Shown: positions 16,957 to 26,591, numbered from the stretch's first letter. The stretch is DNA of 64,000 nucleotides from Schlesneria sphaerica (GCF_044336245.1 NZ_CP172346.1:2356001-2420000); one strand, 5' to 3'. The notes: a model not told the origin generated them from the sequence alone. Numbers and translations are program-made.

Positions 16957-19419
16957 CTTCAGGATCTTTCTCGTCAGCCACTCGATCGAAAGAATCGAGA
17001 CCAGCAGGTACATCACCCACTGACGATCCCACAGCGTTCTCAGACGTTCGGGGACATAGAACTGTTCCCCCCGGTCAGGCAACAGGCCTGGCAGTTCGAC
17101 AATCGCTTCGTCCACAGTCAGGTACTTCCCCCCGGTATCGCGAACGAGGTCGGTCAGCAACCTGACGTTCTGCCGGATATTCTCATCTTCCAGCTTTGGC
17201 AGCGCAACCACGATTTCGTCGGTGACACGCTCGCGCGAATCCGGAAGCAGTAAATCGAGCTTGTAGGTACCGGGCAGGCTGACACGAAAATCACCCGTGA
17301 AAACACCGGGACTGGAAGGATCACGACGCAATTGACGGGGCGGAGTGAGTGGTTTTCCAGCAGGGTCGTGGATATCCAGGGTCACTGTTTCCGCTTCGAG
17401 GGGATCATATTTCGCGTCGAGGACACGTGCTCGTACGCGCAGCGTCTGACCGATCAGCAGTTTTCGACTGTCTGGCATCAGCAGGCCTCGCTTGGTGCCG
17501 CGTTTGGAGCGACCTTGTCCCACTTCGCGAATGGTCTTAATCCAGAACCGGTCATAGTCGTCTTCGCTCACCGACCGCAGCCGCCACATCTCTGCACTGC
17601 CAAGGTAGAAAACAAAGCCTTTGCTCAGTGGTTGCCCCGCCATCAAGACGGGGGGCTCACCTGCGGCACGGGGGTCCGAAAAGTTCGCGTAGACCTTCGC
17701 ACCGGCCTTATGCCCATTCGTGGGGTAGCAGCGATAAATTCCGGGGAATGCTTTCCAGCGAGCGGCAGAAGTGACGGGGTCGTCGGTCAATTGGAGGAAC
17801 CCCAGACTTTGCCCCTCTTTGCTAAACTTAACGGGCCATGGCTGTGTGGAGTCCTGGTCAAAACGAGACGAGGTGAAGTAGGAGCTGAGGAAAACAGGAT
17901 AGAGTTCGAGTAATGGCCGGTATGCCTCGTCCCCCGCCGCTCCGGAAGCAGCAGCATCACTCATCCCCGCCAGGGTGGGTGTATTCACGTCGCCGGCAAC
18001 GAGGATCAATCCTCCCCCTTCGAGACTGACCCAGTCTGACAGAGTTTTGAAAGACTCGGCCGGGATACTCTTCCAATCCGGGTCAAACGCCATCACGACG
18101 TCGTACTCGTACAGTTCTTCTTTGGCTGCGGGAAATGCGGTGAGCAACCTGTTCGATTCCTGACTCGTCCCGGGCCCTCCGGACTGCAGATAGACATCGA
18201 CATCGAATGACTTGTGCCGGAACAGAAGGTTACGGACGAACTGGTAATCTCGCATTGGCCCCCCGGCGACCAGCAAAACGCGAGTAGGTCGATCGAACGT
18301 GTTGACGGTGAAGGACAATTCGTTGTCCTGTGAATTGAACTCCGCGATTCGGTTGGGCGTAGATGCTCGAACGACGTAGGTCACTCGCCCCGCTTCGGTG
18401 GGATTTCGCGAGAACTTGACCTCCACCGGGAGTGAATCCTCCAGCAGCGTGGCCTTTTTCCGTTCGACTGCAACAGGCTCAACGTCCGCCCCAGACTTCA
18501 TCAACAGTTCCACGTCGACCTCTCGTCCTGCCAAACCATTCCCCTGAATGAAGGCAGTGATTTCGAAAGGATCGCCCATCTGGACATCCGTAGGTGAGGC
18601 GATTTCAGAGACCGCCAGATTCACAGGTTGCTCGGTTGTTCCCGTGCCGACAGCAATCAAACGGGACTTGGTGGCGATGGCTCGGTCGTGTGTCGTCGCG
18701 GGATCGATCCCGGCATTGGACGCACCGTCCGTCATGACGACAAGTCCCGACAGGGTCTTACCTGCAGAGAGACGAATCAGTTCATCGAGGCTTTCCCCCA
18801 ATCGTGACTCGAGACCGCGAGGCCGCAGCAGTTCCTCCCAGTCCAGTGGTGATTCCGATTCCGGTACGACATCACCGTTGCTGGTCGATTCACCTCCCGT
18901 GCGGGGGAAGACCCGATGGGGACCGACCAGTCCCGAATCGTAAGTGAAGATGCTCACCTCATGCTGCTTTCGCAGTGTCTCGACAAGATTCGATGTCACA
19001 AGCAGCCGTTTGACTTCGTCCGCCCTTGAAGGACCGGTGGCGGTGCCGGGAGACTCACGCTCGGATGGATTTCCCGCGGGATGCCGCATGGAAAGAGAAG
19101 TGTCCACCAGGATGCCAACACGAGACGGTCGGTAGGATTCTTTCTGGGTCCGGTCTGAGGGATTCAGGGCAATCACGAGCAGCGATGCGAGGATGCCGAC
19201 GCGCAGCAGGATTAACCAGACTCGCCAATACCAGCGAAGGTCCGCTGTGTCGCGAAGATAGAGCCAGATCGACCATGCCACAAACAGCACCGAACCGCCA
19301 ATTAAGAGCAGCCAGCCCAGGGACGTTGTTGGCCAGTCGAACTCACGCACCGTCAGCGTGGCCGTGTCGACCGCGGCAACAACGGAAAGCATCGATCCTG
19401 GGTTGAGATCAAACATCAA
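16948..19419 (-). CDS. VWA domain membrane protein with glutamine amidotransferase-like region
   Basis: The 823-residue protein has two N-terminal membrane helices (about 33-55 and 66-85) and a von Willebrand A domain. The VWA metal site is intact at its start (VDTSLSM, the DxSxS motif), and VVMTDGASNAG supplies the later aspartate. An Ig-like region follows, then a class I glutamine amidotransferase-like segment (RVLLVAGGP to GGGLILVAGD). One membrane helix lies at the C-terminus. Such proteins occur with MoxR AAA ATPases and BatA proteins, where they are thought to help complex assembly or stress tolerance. The start could be the first or second ATG. It belongs to the same operon as its two neighbours. 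Confidence 0.78.
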   Translation of the reverse strand: MMFDLNPGSMLSVVAAVDTATLTVREFDWPTTSLGWLLLIGGSVLFVAWSIWLYLRDTADLRWYWRVWLILLRVGILASLLVIALNPSDRTQKESYRPSRVGILVDTSLSMRHPAGNPSERESPGTATGPSRADEVKRLLVTSNLVETLRKQHEVSIFTYDSGLVGPHRVFPRTGGESTSNGDVVPESESPLDWEELLRPRGLESRLGESLDELIRLSAGKTLSGLVVMTDGASNAGIDPATTHDRAIATKSRLIAVGTGTTEQPVNLAVSEIASPTDVQMGDPFEITAFIQGNGLAGREVDVELLMKSGADVEPVAVERKKATLLEDSLPVEVKFSRNPTEAGRVTYVVRASTPNRIAEFNSQDNELSFTVNTFDRPTRVLLVAGGPMRDYQFVRNLLFRHKSFDVDVYLQSGGPGTSQESNRLLTAFPAAKEELYEYDVVMAFDPDWKSIPAESFKTLSDWVSLEGGGLILVAGDVNTPTLAGMSDAAASGAAGDEAYRPLLELYPVFLSSYFTSSRFDQDSTQPWPVKFSKEGQSLGFLQLTDDPVTSAARWKAFPGIYRCYPTNGHKAGAKVYANFSDPRAAGEPPVLMAGQPLSKGFVFYLGSAEMWRLRSVSEDDYDRFWIKTIREVGQGRSKRGTKRGLLMPDSRKLLIGQTLRVRARVLDAKYDPLEAETVTLDIHDPAGKPLTPPRQLRRDPSSPGVFTGDFRVSLPGTYKLDLLLPDSRERVTDEIVVALPKLEDENIRQNVRLLTDLVRDTGGKYLTVDEAIVELPGLLPDRGEQFYVPERLRTLWDRQWVMYLLVSILSIEWLTRKILKLA

Positions 19420-19574
19420 CGGGTCTCATTCAGGAGATCTGTGAAACAAGAAAGCCAATCCCTCAACCTTATCAAAACGTTGTTCCTCAATGGCCACTTG
19501 AGTGAGGACAAATCAGCCGATCGCGATCAGGCTGCCCGGGATGGATACTTGCGTCGTCCATTTTACGATTCCAT

Positions 19575-21896
19575 TCATTCTGAGAATTTCAGCGTCTTGA
19601 CTGCTTGCGGTGGATGATAACTCAGTTTGTAGGCCAGAGCTTGCTCAAGCACGAAAAGAGTTCCCAGCAACCACAAGAGCCACTGCCGAATTTCTGATCC
19701 GGCCTCGCGTCCTTCGACCCAGTCCAAACGCCCGAATTCCTGAATAGTGGCGCCAGAGGCGTTCCCCATTCGCTTTCGCAGATCCGCCGAAGTCGCCAAA
19801 GCCAGCTCCCCTTCGCCCGGGGCCGTGTTGAAGGCAATGAGTCTCTCTTCGCTTGCCTGGCTCTGTTTCAACAATCGAACGGTATAGACTCCGGGCTGGT
19901 CGGTGTTTCGAAAGACAGCTCTCAAATTCAGCGATCCATCGTTTGCCACCGGAGCTTCAATTCCCTGGGTAAGAGTTCCGTCCTCGGATTGCCCCTGCCC
20001 ACCGGTTTCACCGGCACTTTCGGGTGATGCCTGCAGTCTTGTCATTCGATCGCCCTCTTCGCCGGGCGTTTCAATTTCAACAGAATCTGAGTACTCTGCG
20101 GGATCGAGGGCCAGGACGATGGGCTCACCGACTTGTCGCTGTTCGGGGATGCGATCCGTTCGTGCGAGAGATTTGACGAGTTCCAGTTGGACGACGACAA
20201 AACTGTTATCGGTCGCCCAGTTGTTCCAGTCAGGTTGAGCCGTCGTGAGACACGTGATTACCCGCCCTTTTCCAAAGCGGTGCTCCAGGAAAAGCGAATC
20301 CTTGCTTCGCAGCGACGCCATGGTTTGCACACGGTCCATCCGGACCTGATCGTCGCGCACCCAGTCTTTTGCCGCGGGCATAAACTGAAAGATTCGAACG
20401 AGTTTCACCAGCGCGTTATCCTCACCCGCAAAGATTCGGAACAGCGGGTGTTTCGATGTCAGGATGTCTGCGCCAGGACTGGTCGGATCAAGAATCAATT
20501 CCTTCGGAGCACTCTCCAGCGGAATCGGGAATAACCCCGTCCCGTTCCGGTAAAGCTCTGAGTTGTAATGTGCGGGCCGGATCGACTCTCCTACGAACCA
20601 CGCCAATCCCCCCCCGTCAGCGACGTAACGTTCGAGCGCATCGATGGAATCGGCGGGCAATTCCGGGACGTTTATGAGGTAGATACAGGCGAAGCCATCC
20701 AGTGGACGGCGACGAAGGGCTTCGACACTCTCAATCGTGGCCAGGTAACCCGTGGCCTTGGGATCCGCTGCAATTGCGTCTGCGATGTACGAAGCCGCAT
20801 CTCCCGACGAATCACCGTCGACCAGCAGCACCGAGACAGCCTGCGGTACGTCGACCGCGATGGACCGGTCGTTATCTTCCGACAGTGCATCTGAATCCAG
20901 ACTGACTCGAATCTTGTGCGTCGACGGAGTGGCCAGTCGAATTTCGAACTCCTGAGTGACCTCCGTCTGCGGTTCGATTTTCTCCAGCAGAACACTCGTG
21001 GGAAGTTTGTTGTTGTTATCAGAAACGGAAAGGCGCACATTCGACGCGACCTGCGAGCCATTGTTCTTGACCGTGACACGCATTCGCAGCGGAACATCAA
21101 CGGCAGCGACCTGGATGTCACCGGTCAGTTCAACAACTGTCAGGTTGGCATGAGCTTCAGGAACTGCACGGACAAGATTGACCGAAACCCCGTTCTCGGC
21201 GAGCCCTTCAATGGCCGAAGTAATGGCCTTCTGATCCCGCCAGTCACGCTCGCGAAAATCAGAGATCACGTGAAGATGATGGATGTTGCCATTGTCTTCC
21301 GCGAAGAACTTCTTCGCCTCCAGCAGGCCCGTCGTTAAATCGAGTGACTGGTTCGTGCACTTAAATGTCTGTGGATCGAGTTTGGCAAGCAGTTCCGCAA
21401 CAAAGTCTTCGTTGACATTCCTCTCAACGAAGAACGGCTGCTCAGGCTGTGAAAGCCTCAGCAAGGTCAGCTTCTGAGTATTGGGCTGTTGCGCTCCCCC
21501 CGCTGCAATCTGGTTGACGACCTTGATCGCCTGCTCAAAGCCACTCGTATCTTCCCATCTCTCTTTCATCGACAAGCTGTCATCGATCAGGACGAGATGA
21601 TGAGTTTGAGCGCCGCGAAAAATCGACATCTGCGCAGGATTGAGGATCAACCTGGAGATTAGCAGGACCAACCCGATCACAATCAAGATGCGAAGCAGCA
21701 ACAACAACAGCTGCTCCAGCAGCAGGCGCCGCTGATTCCGTTTCTGACTTTGCAGCAGAAACTCCATCGCTGCAAATCGAACTCGCCGATACTGCACTCG
21801 ATTGATGAGGTGAATGGCGATCGGAAGGGCGACAAGGAGTGCGCCCCCCGCGACAAACCCGGGATTGAAAAAGTGATTGGCGAGCCAAGCTGACAT
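19575..21896 (-). CDS. BatA/aerotolerance-type VWA membrane protein
   Basis: The 773-residue protein begins with the BatA N-terminal signature: a membrane helix ending in HLINR, then RVRFAAMEFL and a second very Leu-rich helix. A VWA domain with an intact metal motif (IDDSLSM) follows. Further on are a beta domain and an amidotransferase-like region (VSVLLVDGD, GGGLAWFVGES), and a C-terminal membrane helix. It is the first gene of the three-gene minus-strand operon. The MoxR ATPase and DUF58 genes that typically precede it are absent: about 660 bp of DNA without a convincing gene lies upstream. Confidence 0.82.
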   Translation of the reverse strand: MSAWLANHFFNPGFVAGGALLVALPIAIHLINRVQYRRVRFAAMEFLLQSQKRNQRRLLLEQLLLLLLRILIVIGLVLLISRLILNPAQMSIFRGAQTHHLVLIDDSLSMKERWEDTSGFEQAIKVVNQIAAGGAQQPNTQKLTLLRLSQPEQPFFVERNVNEDFVAELLAKLDPQTFKCTNQSLDLTTGLLEAKKFFAEDNGNIHHLHVISDFRERDWRDQKAITSAIEGLAENGVSVNLVRAVPEAHANLTVVELTGDIQVAAVDVPLRMRVTVKNNGSQVASNVRLSVSDNNNKLPTSVLLEKIEPQTEVTQEFEIRLATPSTHKIRVSLDSDALSEDNDRSIAVDVPQAVSVLLVDGDSSGDAASYIADAIAADPKATGYLATIESVEALRRRPLDGFACIYLINVPELPADSIDALERYVADGGGLAWFVGESIRPAHYNSELYRNGTGLFPIPLESAPKELILDPTSPGADILTSKHPLFRIFAGEDNALVKLVRIFQFMPAAKDWVRDDQVRMDRVQTMASLRSKDSLFLEHRFGKGRVITCLTTAQPDWNNWATDNSFVVVQLELVKSLARTDRIPEQRQVGEPIVLALDPAEYSDSVEIETPGEEGDRMTRLQASPESAGETGGQGQSEDGTLTQGIEAPVANDGSLNLRAVFRNTDQPGVYTVRLLKQSQASEERLIAFNTAPGEGELALATSADLRKRMGNASGATIQEFGRLDWVEGREAGSEIRQWLLWLLGTLFVLEQALAYKLSYHPPQAVKTLKFSE

Positions 21897-22557
21897 CAGG
21901 CATCGGCTCCTGAATTACTGCAAAAGTTTGTGAGTCCTGAAGACTTCTTAAACGAGCCCGTGAGCTTTGCAGAATATCCTAAGTCAACGCCAATTACGAC
22001 CGCTACAAACAGATCGGCCCCTCGTGAGAATCGGCTGGCCGTCTGTTTCTCGATCACGCGAGTCTTTACGGGAAACGCTTCCAAGACGTCGATTTCGTCG
22101 AAGAAGTTACCCACGTGACACATGCCCCAACTCCATTCATCCAAAATCACCTCACTGTCGAAAACCAGGGGACCGGCGCGTGGGGACCAATAAGTCGAGT
22201 CTAACTTCAGCAGAGTGGAAAGTCATCTCCCCCTTTCCTCAGACTGAGCCCACTACGGCACCTGCCAACTTCAGGCTGTTTTCAAACAAAGTTAATAAAC
22301 ACGCGAACAGTAAAGAGGCAACTGTATCTATTCGCTCGAAACCGAGTCGGGAAACGTCCAATAACGCATTTTTCGACAACCAAAGAGTGGCAAAACAGAT
22401 TCAATGATGATACGTTGCCACTGCCAGGAAAATGCAATTTTGCGGTTGCAGGATTCGAAGTTTCCGTATCTGATTTGACCCGTACTCAGGTCGTCAGCTT
22501 TCATTCTTGTTAGTCACTTGAATGAAGGTTACGTTCTGTTCTTCGGAGGTGGTTTTT
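21897..22557. other. Intergenic region between divergent genes
   Basis: About 660 bp separate the BatA-type gene (minus) from the cNMP-FHA gene (plus). A minus-strand frame of 84 codons ends by overlapping the BatA start codon by one base, but has no recognisable features. I see no RNA gene or mobile element. Confidence 0.45.
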
Positions 22558-23307
22558 ATGGAACATTACGAGTACCCCGCAGGGGCGGTCGTATTCATGC
22601 CCGGGGATCTTTCCAAGAAAGCCTACCTTATTCATTCGGGTGCCGTAGAGCTTCGACGTGGCACGTTTGATTCTAATGACCGGGAGGCGCAACTCGGTCC
22701 TGGCGAAGTCTTTGGTGAATTGAGCCTTCTCACCGAAACGCCGCACACAGTTTCTGCGCGGGTGATTAAGCCTGCCCGTCTTTCTGCCATCACCCGGGAT
22801 GAGTTTGAACAGGCGCTGAGTTCCGTTCCGACCGAAGTGAACGCTTATATCCATTCGATCCTGGAACGACTGAAGGATTTGACCTCGCGCGAGCAGTGTC
22901 TCACAACGGCCATTCGACCGGTCGAGGCACTGACGGCCACCCTCTATCCGTTAACCCGGACTGCCGCGTCATCGTTGCCTCACGCGTCACTACCCATTAC
23001 GAATTTCCCATTCCGAATCGGCCGATCATCGTCGCAGCGTGATCGGCGGCAATCGGATGGCAATGACCTCTTTCTGGAAGACCGTCAGCCCTACAATGTC
23101 TCACGCAATCACGCGATGATCGACATGGAAAACGGCAAGATCGTCGTGAGAGATATGGGATCGTCACTGGGAATCCTGGTGAACGACACCGTGATTGGCG
23201 GCCCTTCGGACGAACAGGAAAAAGTTCTGGACTTCGGCGACAACATTATTGTGCTGGGAGGAATGACCTCTCCGTTCCAGTTTCGAGTCAGCGTACGTCA
23301 CGGATAG
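22558..23307 (+). CDS. Cyclic nucleotide-binding-like domain fused to an FHA domain
   Basis: The 249-residue soluble protein combines two sensor modules. Residues 1-110 are a cNMP-binding-like barrel with GEVFGELSLLTETPH, which matches the phosphate-binding cassette, but a histidine stands where the nucleotide-binding arginine is expected. Residues 150-245 form an FHA domain with FRIGRS, SRNHAMI and a late GSSLGILVND; the SRNH phosphothreonine-binding core is intact. There is no output or DNA-binding domain, so it probably acts by binding phosphoproteins. The ATG at 22558 has a perfect GGAGG at 22545-22549. The upstream alternative start at 22522 is less likely. Confidence 0.85.
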   Translation: MEHYEYPAGAVVFMPGDLSKKAYLIHSGAVELRRGTFDSNDREAQLGPGEVFGELSLLTETPHTVSARVIKPARLSAITRDEFEQALSSVPTEVNAYIHSILERLKDLTSREQCLTTAIRPVEALTATLYPLTRTAASSLPHASLPITNFPFRIGRSSSQRDRRQSDGNDLFLEDRQPYNVSRNHAMIDMENGKIVVRDMGSSLGILVNDTVIGGPSDEQEKVLDFGDNIIVLGGMTSPFQFRVSVRHG

Positions 23308-23595
23308 TCCGCCACGGCCGCCAGCGTTAACAACGTGCAATCCCGTGTCGGCTTGCAGCGAGCCTTATCGTTCCGCCTGCGGTTTCATTGCCAATCCGCT
23401 TCGAGGGTGATTGTTCCCCCGCCCGGGCTGATTCCCGGCGGACCAGGAATCACTTTTCATCTCTGAGGGGCGCTTCCTCGCGCGAATGCGTTTACACGCG
23501 TGGATTCTTCCGCCAAACTAGACTCTGTTCGGGGGAAGCATGTGCCGACCCACTGACATTGACTTGGATTTGACTTCTGAGCAGACAGGAATGTT

Positions 23596-24228
23596 ATGAA
23601 AAGTTTTCTTGGATTGGTGGCATTGGCGATCGTCTCGCTGAGCACTCTGGGGTGGGCTGCTGAACCGGACAAGGATGGTTTCATCCAACTGTTCGACGGC
23701 AAATCATTCGATGGCTGGAAGATCAACGAAAGCCCCGAAAGCTGGAAAATCAAGGACGGCGCCATCGTCGCCAACGGCTCCCGCAGCCACCTGTTCTATG
23801 TGGGTGATGACAAGCCCTTCACGAACTTTGAATTCCGGGCCGACGTCAAGACAGAGCCCAACAGCAATGGCGGGATCTACTTCCACACCAAGTTCCAGCC
23901 TGAGGGATGGCCGAAATACGGGTTCGAAGCTCAGGTTAACAACACTCAGGGTGACCCCAAGCGTACCGGAAGTCTGTACGGCGTGGTCGACGTGCTGGAG
24001 AAACATGTCCCCGATCACGAATGGTACACCGAGACAGTGATCGTGAAAGGGAAGCGAATCATCGTCAAGATCAACGACAAAGTTGTTGTTGACTACACCG
24101 AACCCGATGACAAGGTCGCTGGTGCAGACTTCACCCGCAAGATCGACAAAGGAACGTTCGCACTGCAGGCTCATGATCCGGGCAGCACCGTCCATTTCAA
24201 GAACATCCGAGTGAAGCGACTCGACTGA
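23596..24228 (+). CDS. DUF1080 (3-keto-disaccharide hydrolase family) exported protein
   Basis: The 210-residue protein has a signal peptide (MKSFLGLVALAIVSLSTLGWA) and a single concanavalin-like DUF1080 domain: FIQLFDGKSFDGWK near the start, NSNGGIYFH in the middle, and FALQAHDPGSTVHFKNIRVK at the end. The family is now described as 3-keto-disaccharide hydrolases and is greatly expanded in planctomycetes. The substrate here is not determinable. It is a single-gene unit followed by a strong terminator. Confidence 0.9.
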   Translation: MKSFLGLVALAIVSLSTLGWAAEPDKDGFIQLFDGKSFDGWKINESPESWKIKDGAIVANGSRSHLFYVGDDKPFTNFEFRADVKTEPNSNGGIYFHTKFQPEGWPKYGFEAQVNNTQGDPKRTGSLYGVVDVLEKHVPDHEWYTETVIVKGKRIIVKINDKVVVDYTEPDDKVAGADFTRKIDKGTFALQAHDPGSTVHFKNIRVKRLD

Positions 24229-24255
24229 GTCCTCACATCCCACGGATGAAAGAGC

Positions 24256-24294
24256 GGGCTCGCTAACCGAAAAGGTTACCGAGCCCTTTTCTTT
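24256..24294 (+). terminator. Rho-independent terminator of the DUF1080 gene
   Basis: GGGCTCG (24256-24262) pairs with CGAGCCC (24280-24286), with an inner TAACC/GGTTA stem and a GAAAA loop, followed directly by TTTTCTTT. It begins 28 bp after the stop codon. Confidence 0.9.
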
Positions 24295-24445
24295 GGTGTC
24301 GCTTCAGACAATACCACGCGGCCAGCTCAGTATCGTATTGACGCCACACACTCGTTGGGGTAGACGTGGACAACGCGGAAGATTGAATTGACCTTGAAGG
24401 GAAATGAAGTCACCAACTTGATCAACTGACGCGGGAGACTTGGCG

Positions 24446-24661
24446 ATGGCGAGTCACGGCTGGATCTTTTGGGCTGCCCCACTTTCGCTGTGGGCTTTTT
24501 ATAGTTGCTGGTACTTCGGTTATCAGTCGGGTTACGCAGATGGCCATGAGACGGCCTGGAATCTTTCCCGACCTTTCGAACCCCAGGTGGAACTCTCACA
24601 AATTGATGAAGAGGGCCACACGGCGACTCCTCCGTTTACACCTGTTACCTCTCTCCGCTGA
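24446..24661 (+). CDS. Small single-pass membrane protein, unknown function
   Basis: The 71-residue product has an aromatic N-terminal membrane helix (WIFWAAPLSLWAFYSCWYFG), then GYQSGYADGHETAW and an acidic, proline-containing tail. The ATG at 24446 has GGGAG about 10 bases upstream; the TTG at 24440 is an alternative. It resembles no family I can name. The helix and the ribosome-binding site support a real gene. Confidence 0.5.
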   Translation: MASHGWIFWAAPLSLWAFYSCWYFGYQSGYADGHETAWNLSRPFEPQVELSQIDEEGHTATPPFTPVTSLR

Positions 24662-24910
24662 ATGACACCGCCTGATGGCAACAGGTCCCCGGAATGAGAA
24701 TGCTGGCTGACCGCTGAACGGAGGTTTCCTGTTCGGCCAGTGAGTCACTCGCGACATTCCCGCCCCACTTCAGTGGCAAGTGGAGATGTCCCACGATATC
24801 CCGCCACGGGATGGCAAGCTGAGAATCAGAACGACATACTGGTGCAGCTGCGACCCCTGTCGCTCTGGTAAACCTCAGGACACCTTCGGCCTCTTGCGAA
24901 AGGATATTCA

Positions 24911-25522
24911 ATGACCAACTGGAAGCACGCTTCTCTCACTTTTGCGCTCTTTGTCTGCGTTGTGTCGGGCCTCCCGACTTCCCACCGGCTTGCTCCCGCA
25001 TTTGCTCAGGAGAGCGAGTCGGGCGAGACCAAATCCGTGACCATTAAAGCCATCAAGCTGAAAGTCCCGGCAGACTGGAAACAGGAAAAGCCTTCTAACA
25101 ATCTTCGCCTCGGCCAATTCAAGCTCCCACCCGCTGAAGGTGACAAACCAGCCACGGAACTGGTCATTTCTTCGTTCGAAGGTGACGGCGGGGGAATCGA
25201 CGCGAACTTCAAGCGATGGATTGATCAGTTCACAGCAGAAGGGCGTAAAATCAAGCTCAGCCGGGGAGAATGCGAGCAGGGTAAGTATTATGTCAATGAT
25301 ATTACCGGGACCTACCTGCAATCCTCTGGCGGCCCCTTTGCTGGCAAAAAGACTCCCATGCCAGGCTATCGCTCTGTCAGCGTCGTCCTCGCAATCCCCG
25401 ATAAGGGCGTTTACTTCCTGCGTCTGACGGGACCGGAGAAGACGGTCACAGCCGCTGCCGAATCATTCCGGAAGTCGTTCGATGGCGATGCCGCGAAAGA
25501 AACGGAATACGAGATGAAATGA
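24911..25522 (+). CDS. Exported protein of unknown function
   Basis: The 203-residue protein has a signal peptide ending near AFAQES, then a compact alpha/beta domain. It starts with a KLKVPADWKQEKPSNN segment and ends with a VYFLRLTGPEKTV...SFRKSF motif. This pattern resembles lipoprotein-like proteins that describe a predicted fold for protein or membrane binding, but I cannot name the family with confidence. An AAGGA site precedes the ATG. It is followed by a perfect 20-bp hairpin. Confidence 0.7.
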   Translation: MTNWKHASLTFALFVCVVSGLPTSHRLAPAFAQESESGETKSVTIKAIKLKVPADWKQEKPSNNLRLGQFKLPPAEGDKPATELVISSFEGDGGGIDANFKRWIDQFTAEGRKIKLSRGECEQGKYYVNDITGTYLQSSGGPFAGKKTPMPGYRSVSVVLAIPDKGVYFLRLTGPEKTVTAAAESFRKSFDGDAAKETEYEMK

Positions 25523-25554
25523 TTCTGGTCTTGAAGACCATAAAGTAGCACTTG

Positions 25555-25597
25555 AACGCCACAGGCACTCGAATCCTATTCGAGTGCCTGTGGCGTT
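25555..25597. terminator. Perfect 20-bp inverted repeat, bidirectional terminator
   Basis: The arms 25555-25574 and 25578-25597 are perfectly complementary over 20 bp, with a 3-base loop (CCT). It sits between the convergent exported-protein gene and fhcD. The stem is much longer than usual for a terminator and has no T-run. Confidence 0.75.
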
Positions 25598-25625
25598 TAC
25601 GCTTTATGCGAGAAACGTCTGCAAC

Positions 25626-26555
25626 TCAGGTATGCAGTTCTGGACGAAGGTAGATGAAGCTCTTCCCCAATCGTCCACCATAATTGCCTGCCGAGATTTT
25701 CTTCAGTCCAGGGCTATTTCGGGTTGCGTCAATGATGGCCTGCGTGCCCGCGGAGACAGTGGCCAGATCGCGACCGTTGATGATGATCTCCATGATGGAG
25801 TTCACCCCTTCAGGCACCTGTGACTGGTCCCCGAGTTTCTTACGGAGCGTTGGACAGAACGGGTGATTGGTACTGGCAAACAGAAAAGAGTAAGCACTGC
25901 CCGCCTTCGAGCCGCTCGCCGCGATCCCCCCTGGAAACGGAGCAATTGTCCCGGGAACTTTTGCCAGTGCCGCGACCCCCAGTTCTGCAGCGGCCAGTGA
26001 CGCATCCAGCGATTCCGCGAAGAACCACAGGTTTCCCCCCATCACTCCGTCGGAAAATCCGAACCGACGGTCAATGATAAACTCCCCCCCCATAATTGGC
26101 AGCCCCCAAACCTTGCGACCATAGCGGTGGTCACGGAACTGATGCCCGTCACCAAACAAGGCAATTTTACGCCCGAGCTTAAAGTAGGGGTCCGAGTCGA
26201 TCAGGTTGAAACAGGAAGCCGTCGGGCATGTCAGTACATTTTGACTCAGCCGATGCAAAAGTACTTTTTCCAGCAACTTCTCGCGGTCTTTCTTAAACCG
26301 AGGCACGTGAAACTGCACGATCGCACCAGGACGTCCATCCGGCGTAGGAAACGATTCGTCCCCCCCAGGACCAACGTAGCGATCAATGCCCGCTTCGCAC
26401 TCACAGAATATACTGCTGGAGGCATGGCCGGTCGCGGCGTTACAGGCGTGATCCAGCCACGTACGGTCTCGCGCGGTGATGAGCACCTCCGCATAGATGC
26501 TGCGAAACCCCTCGGCGTAGGTATCTTCAACAATCGCGTCAGACAATGTGGTCAC
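25626..26555 (-). CDS. fhcD: Formylmethanofuran:tetrahydromethanopterin formyltransferase
   Basis: The 309-residue protein matches Ftr/FhcD, which moves the formyl group between formylmethanofuran and H4MPT in the cytoplasm during C1 oxidation. Features in order are VEDTYAEGF at the N-terminus, LITARDRTW, SSIFCECEAGID, PDGRPG, LSQNVLTCPTASCFN, FGDGHQ, GRKVWGLPIMGGEFI, APFPGGIAASGSKAGSAY, ASTNHPFCPTLR and VPEGVNSIMEI. Length and motifs are normal for the family. The start is a GTG. The companion subunits fhcA, fhcB and fhcC are not in this window. It lies 36 bp downstream of a 5-formyl-THF cyclo-ligase gene, so the two are probably co-transcribed. Confidence 0.95.
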   Translation of the reverse strand: MTTLSDAIVEDTYAEGFRSIYAEVLITARDRTWLDHACNAATGHASSSIFCECEAGIDRYVGPGGDESFPTPDGRPGAIVQFHVPRFKKDREKLLEKVLLHRLSQNVLTCPTASCFNLIDSDPYFKLGRKIALFGDGHQFRDHRYGRKVWGLPIMGGEFIIDRRFGFSDGVMGGNLWFFAESLDASLAAAELGVAALAKVPGTIAPFPGGIAASGSKAGSAYSFLFASTNHPFCPTLRKKLGDQSQVPEGVNSIMEIIINGRDLATVSAGTQAIIDATRNSPGLKKISAGNYGGRLGKSFIYLRPELHT

Positions 26556-26591
26556 GTCAGGTGCTCTTTGGGGAAAAGGGGATGGAAAGTT

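Noticed and set aside
21896..22150. An 84-codon minus-strand frame whose stop overlaps the BatA-type start codon by one base.
   Set aside because: The overlap looks like translational coupling, but the sequence has no family features and does not resemble DUF58.
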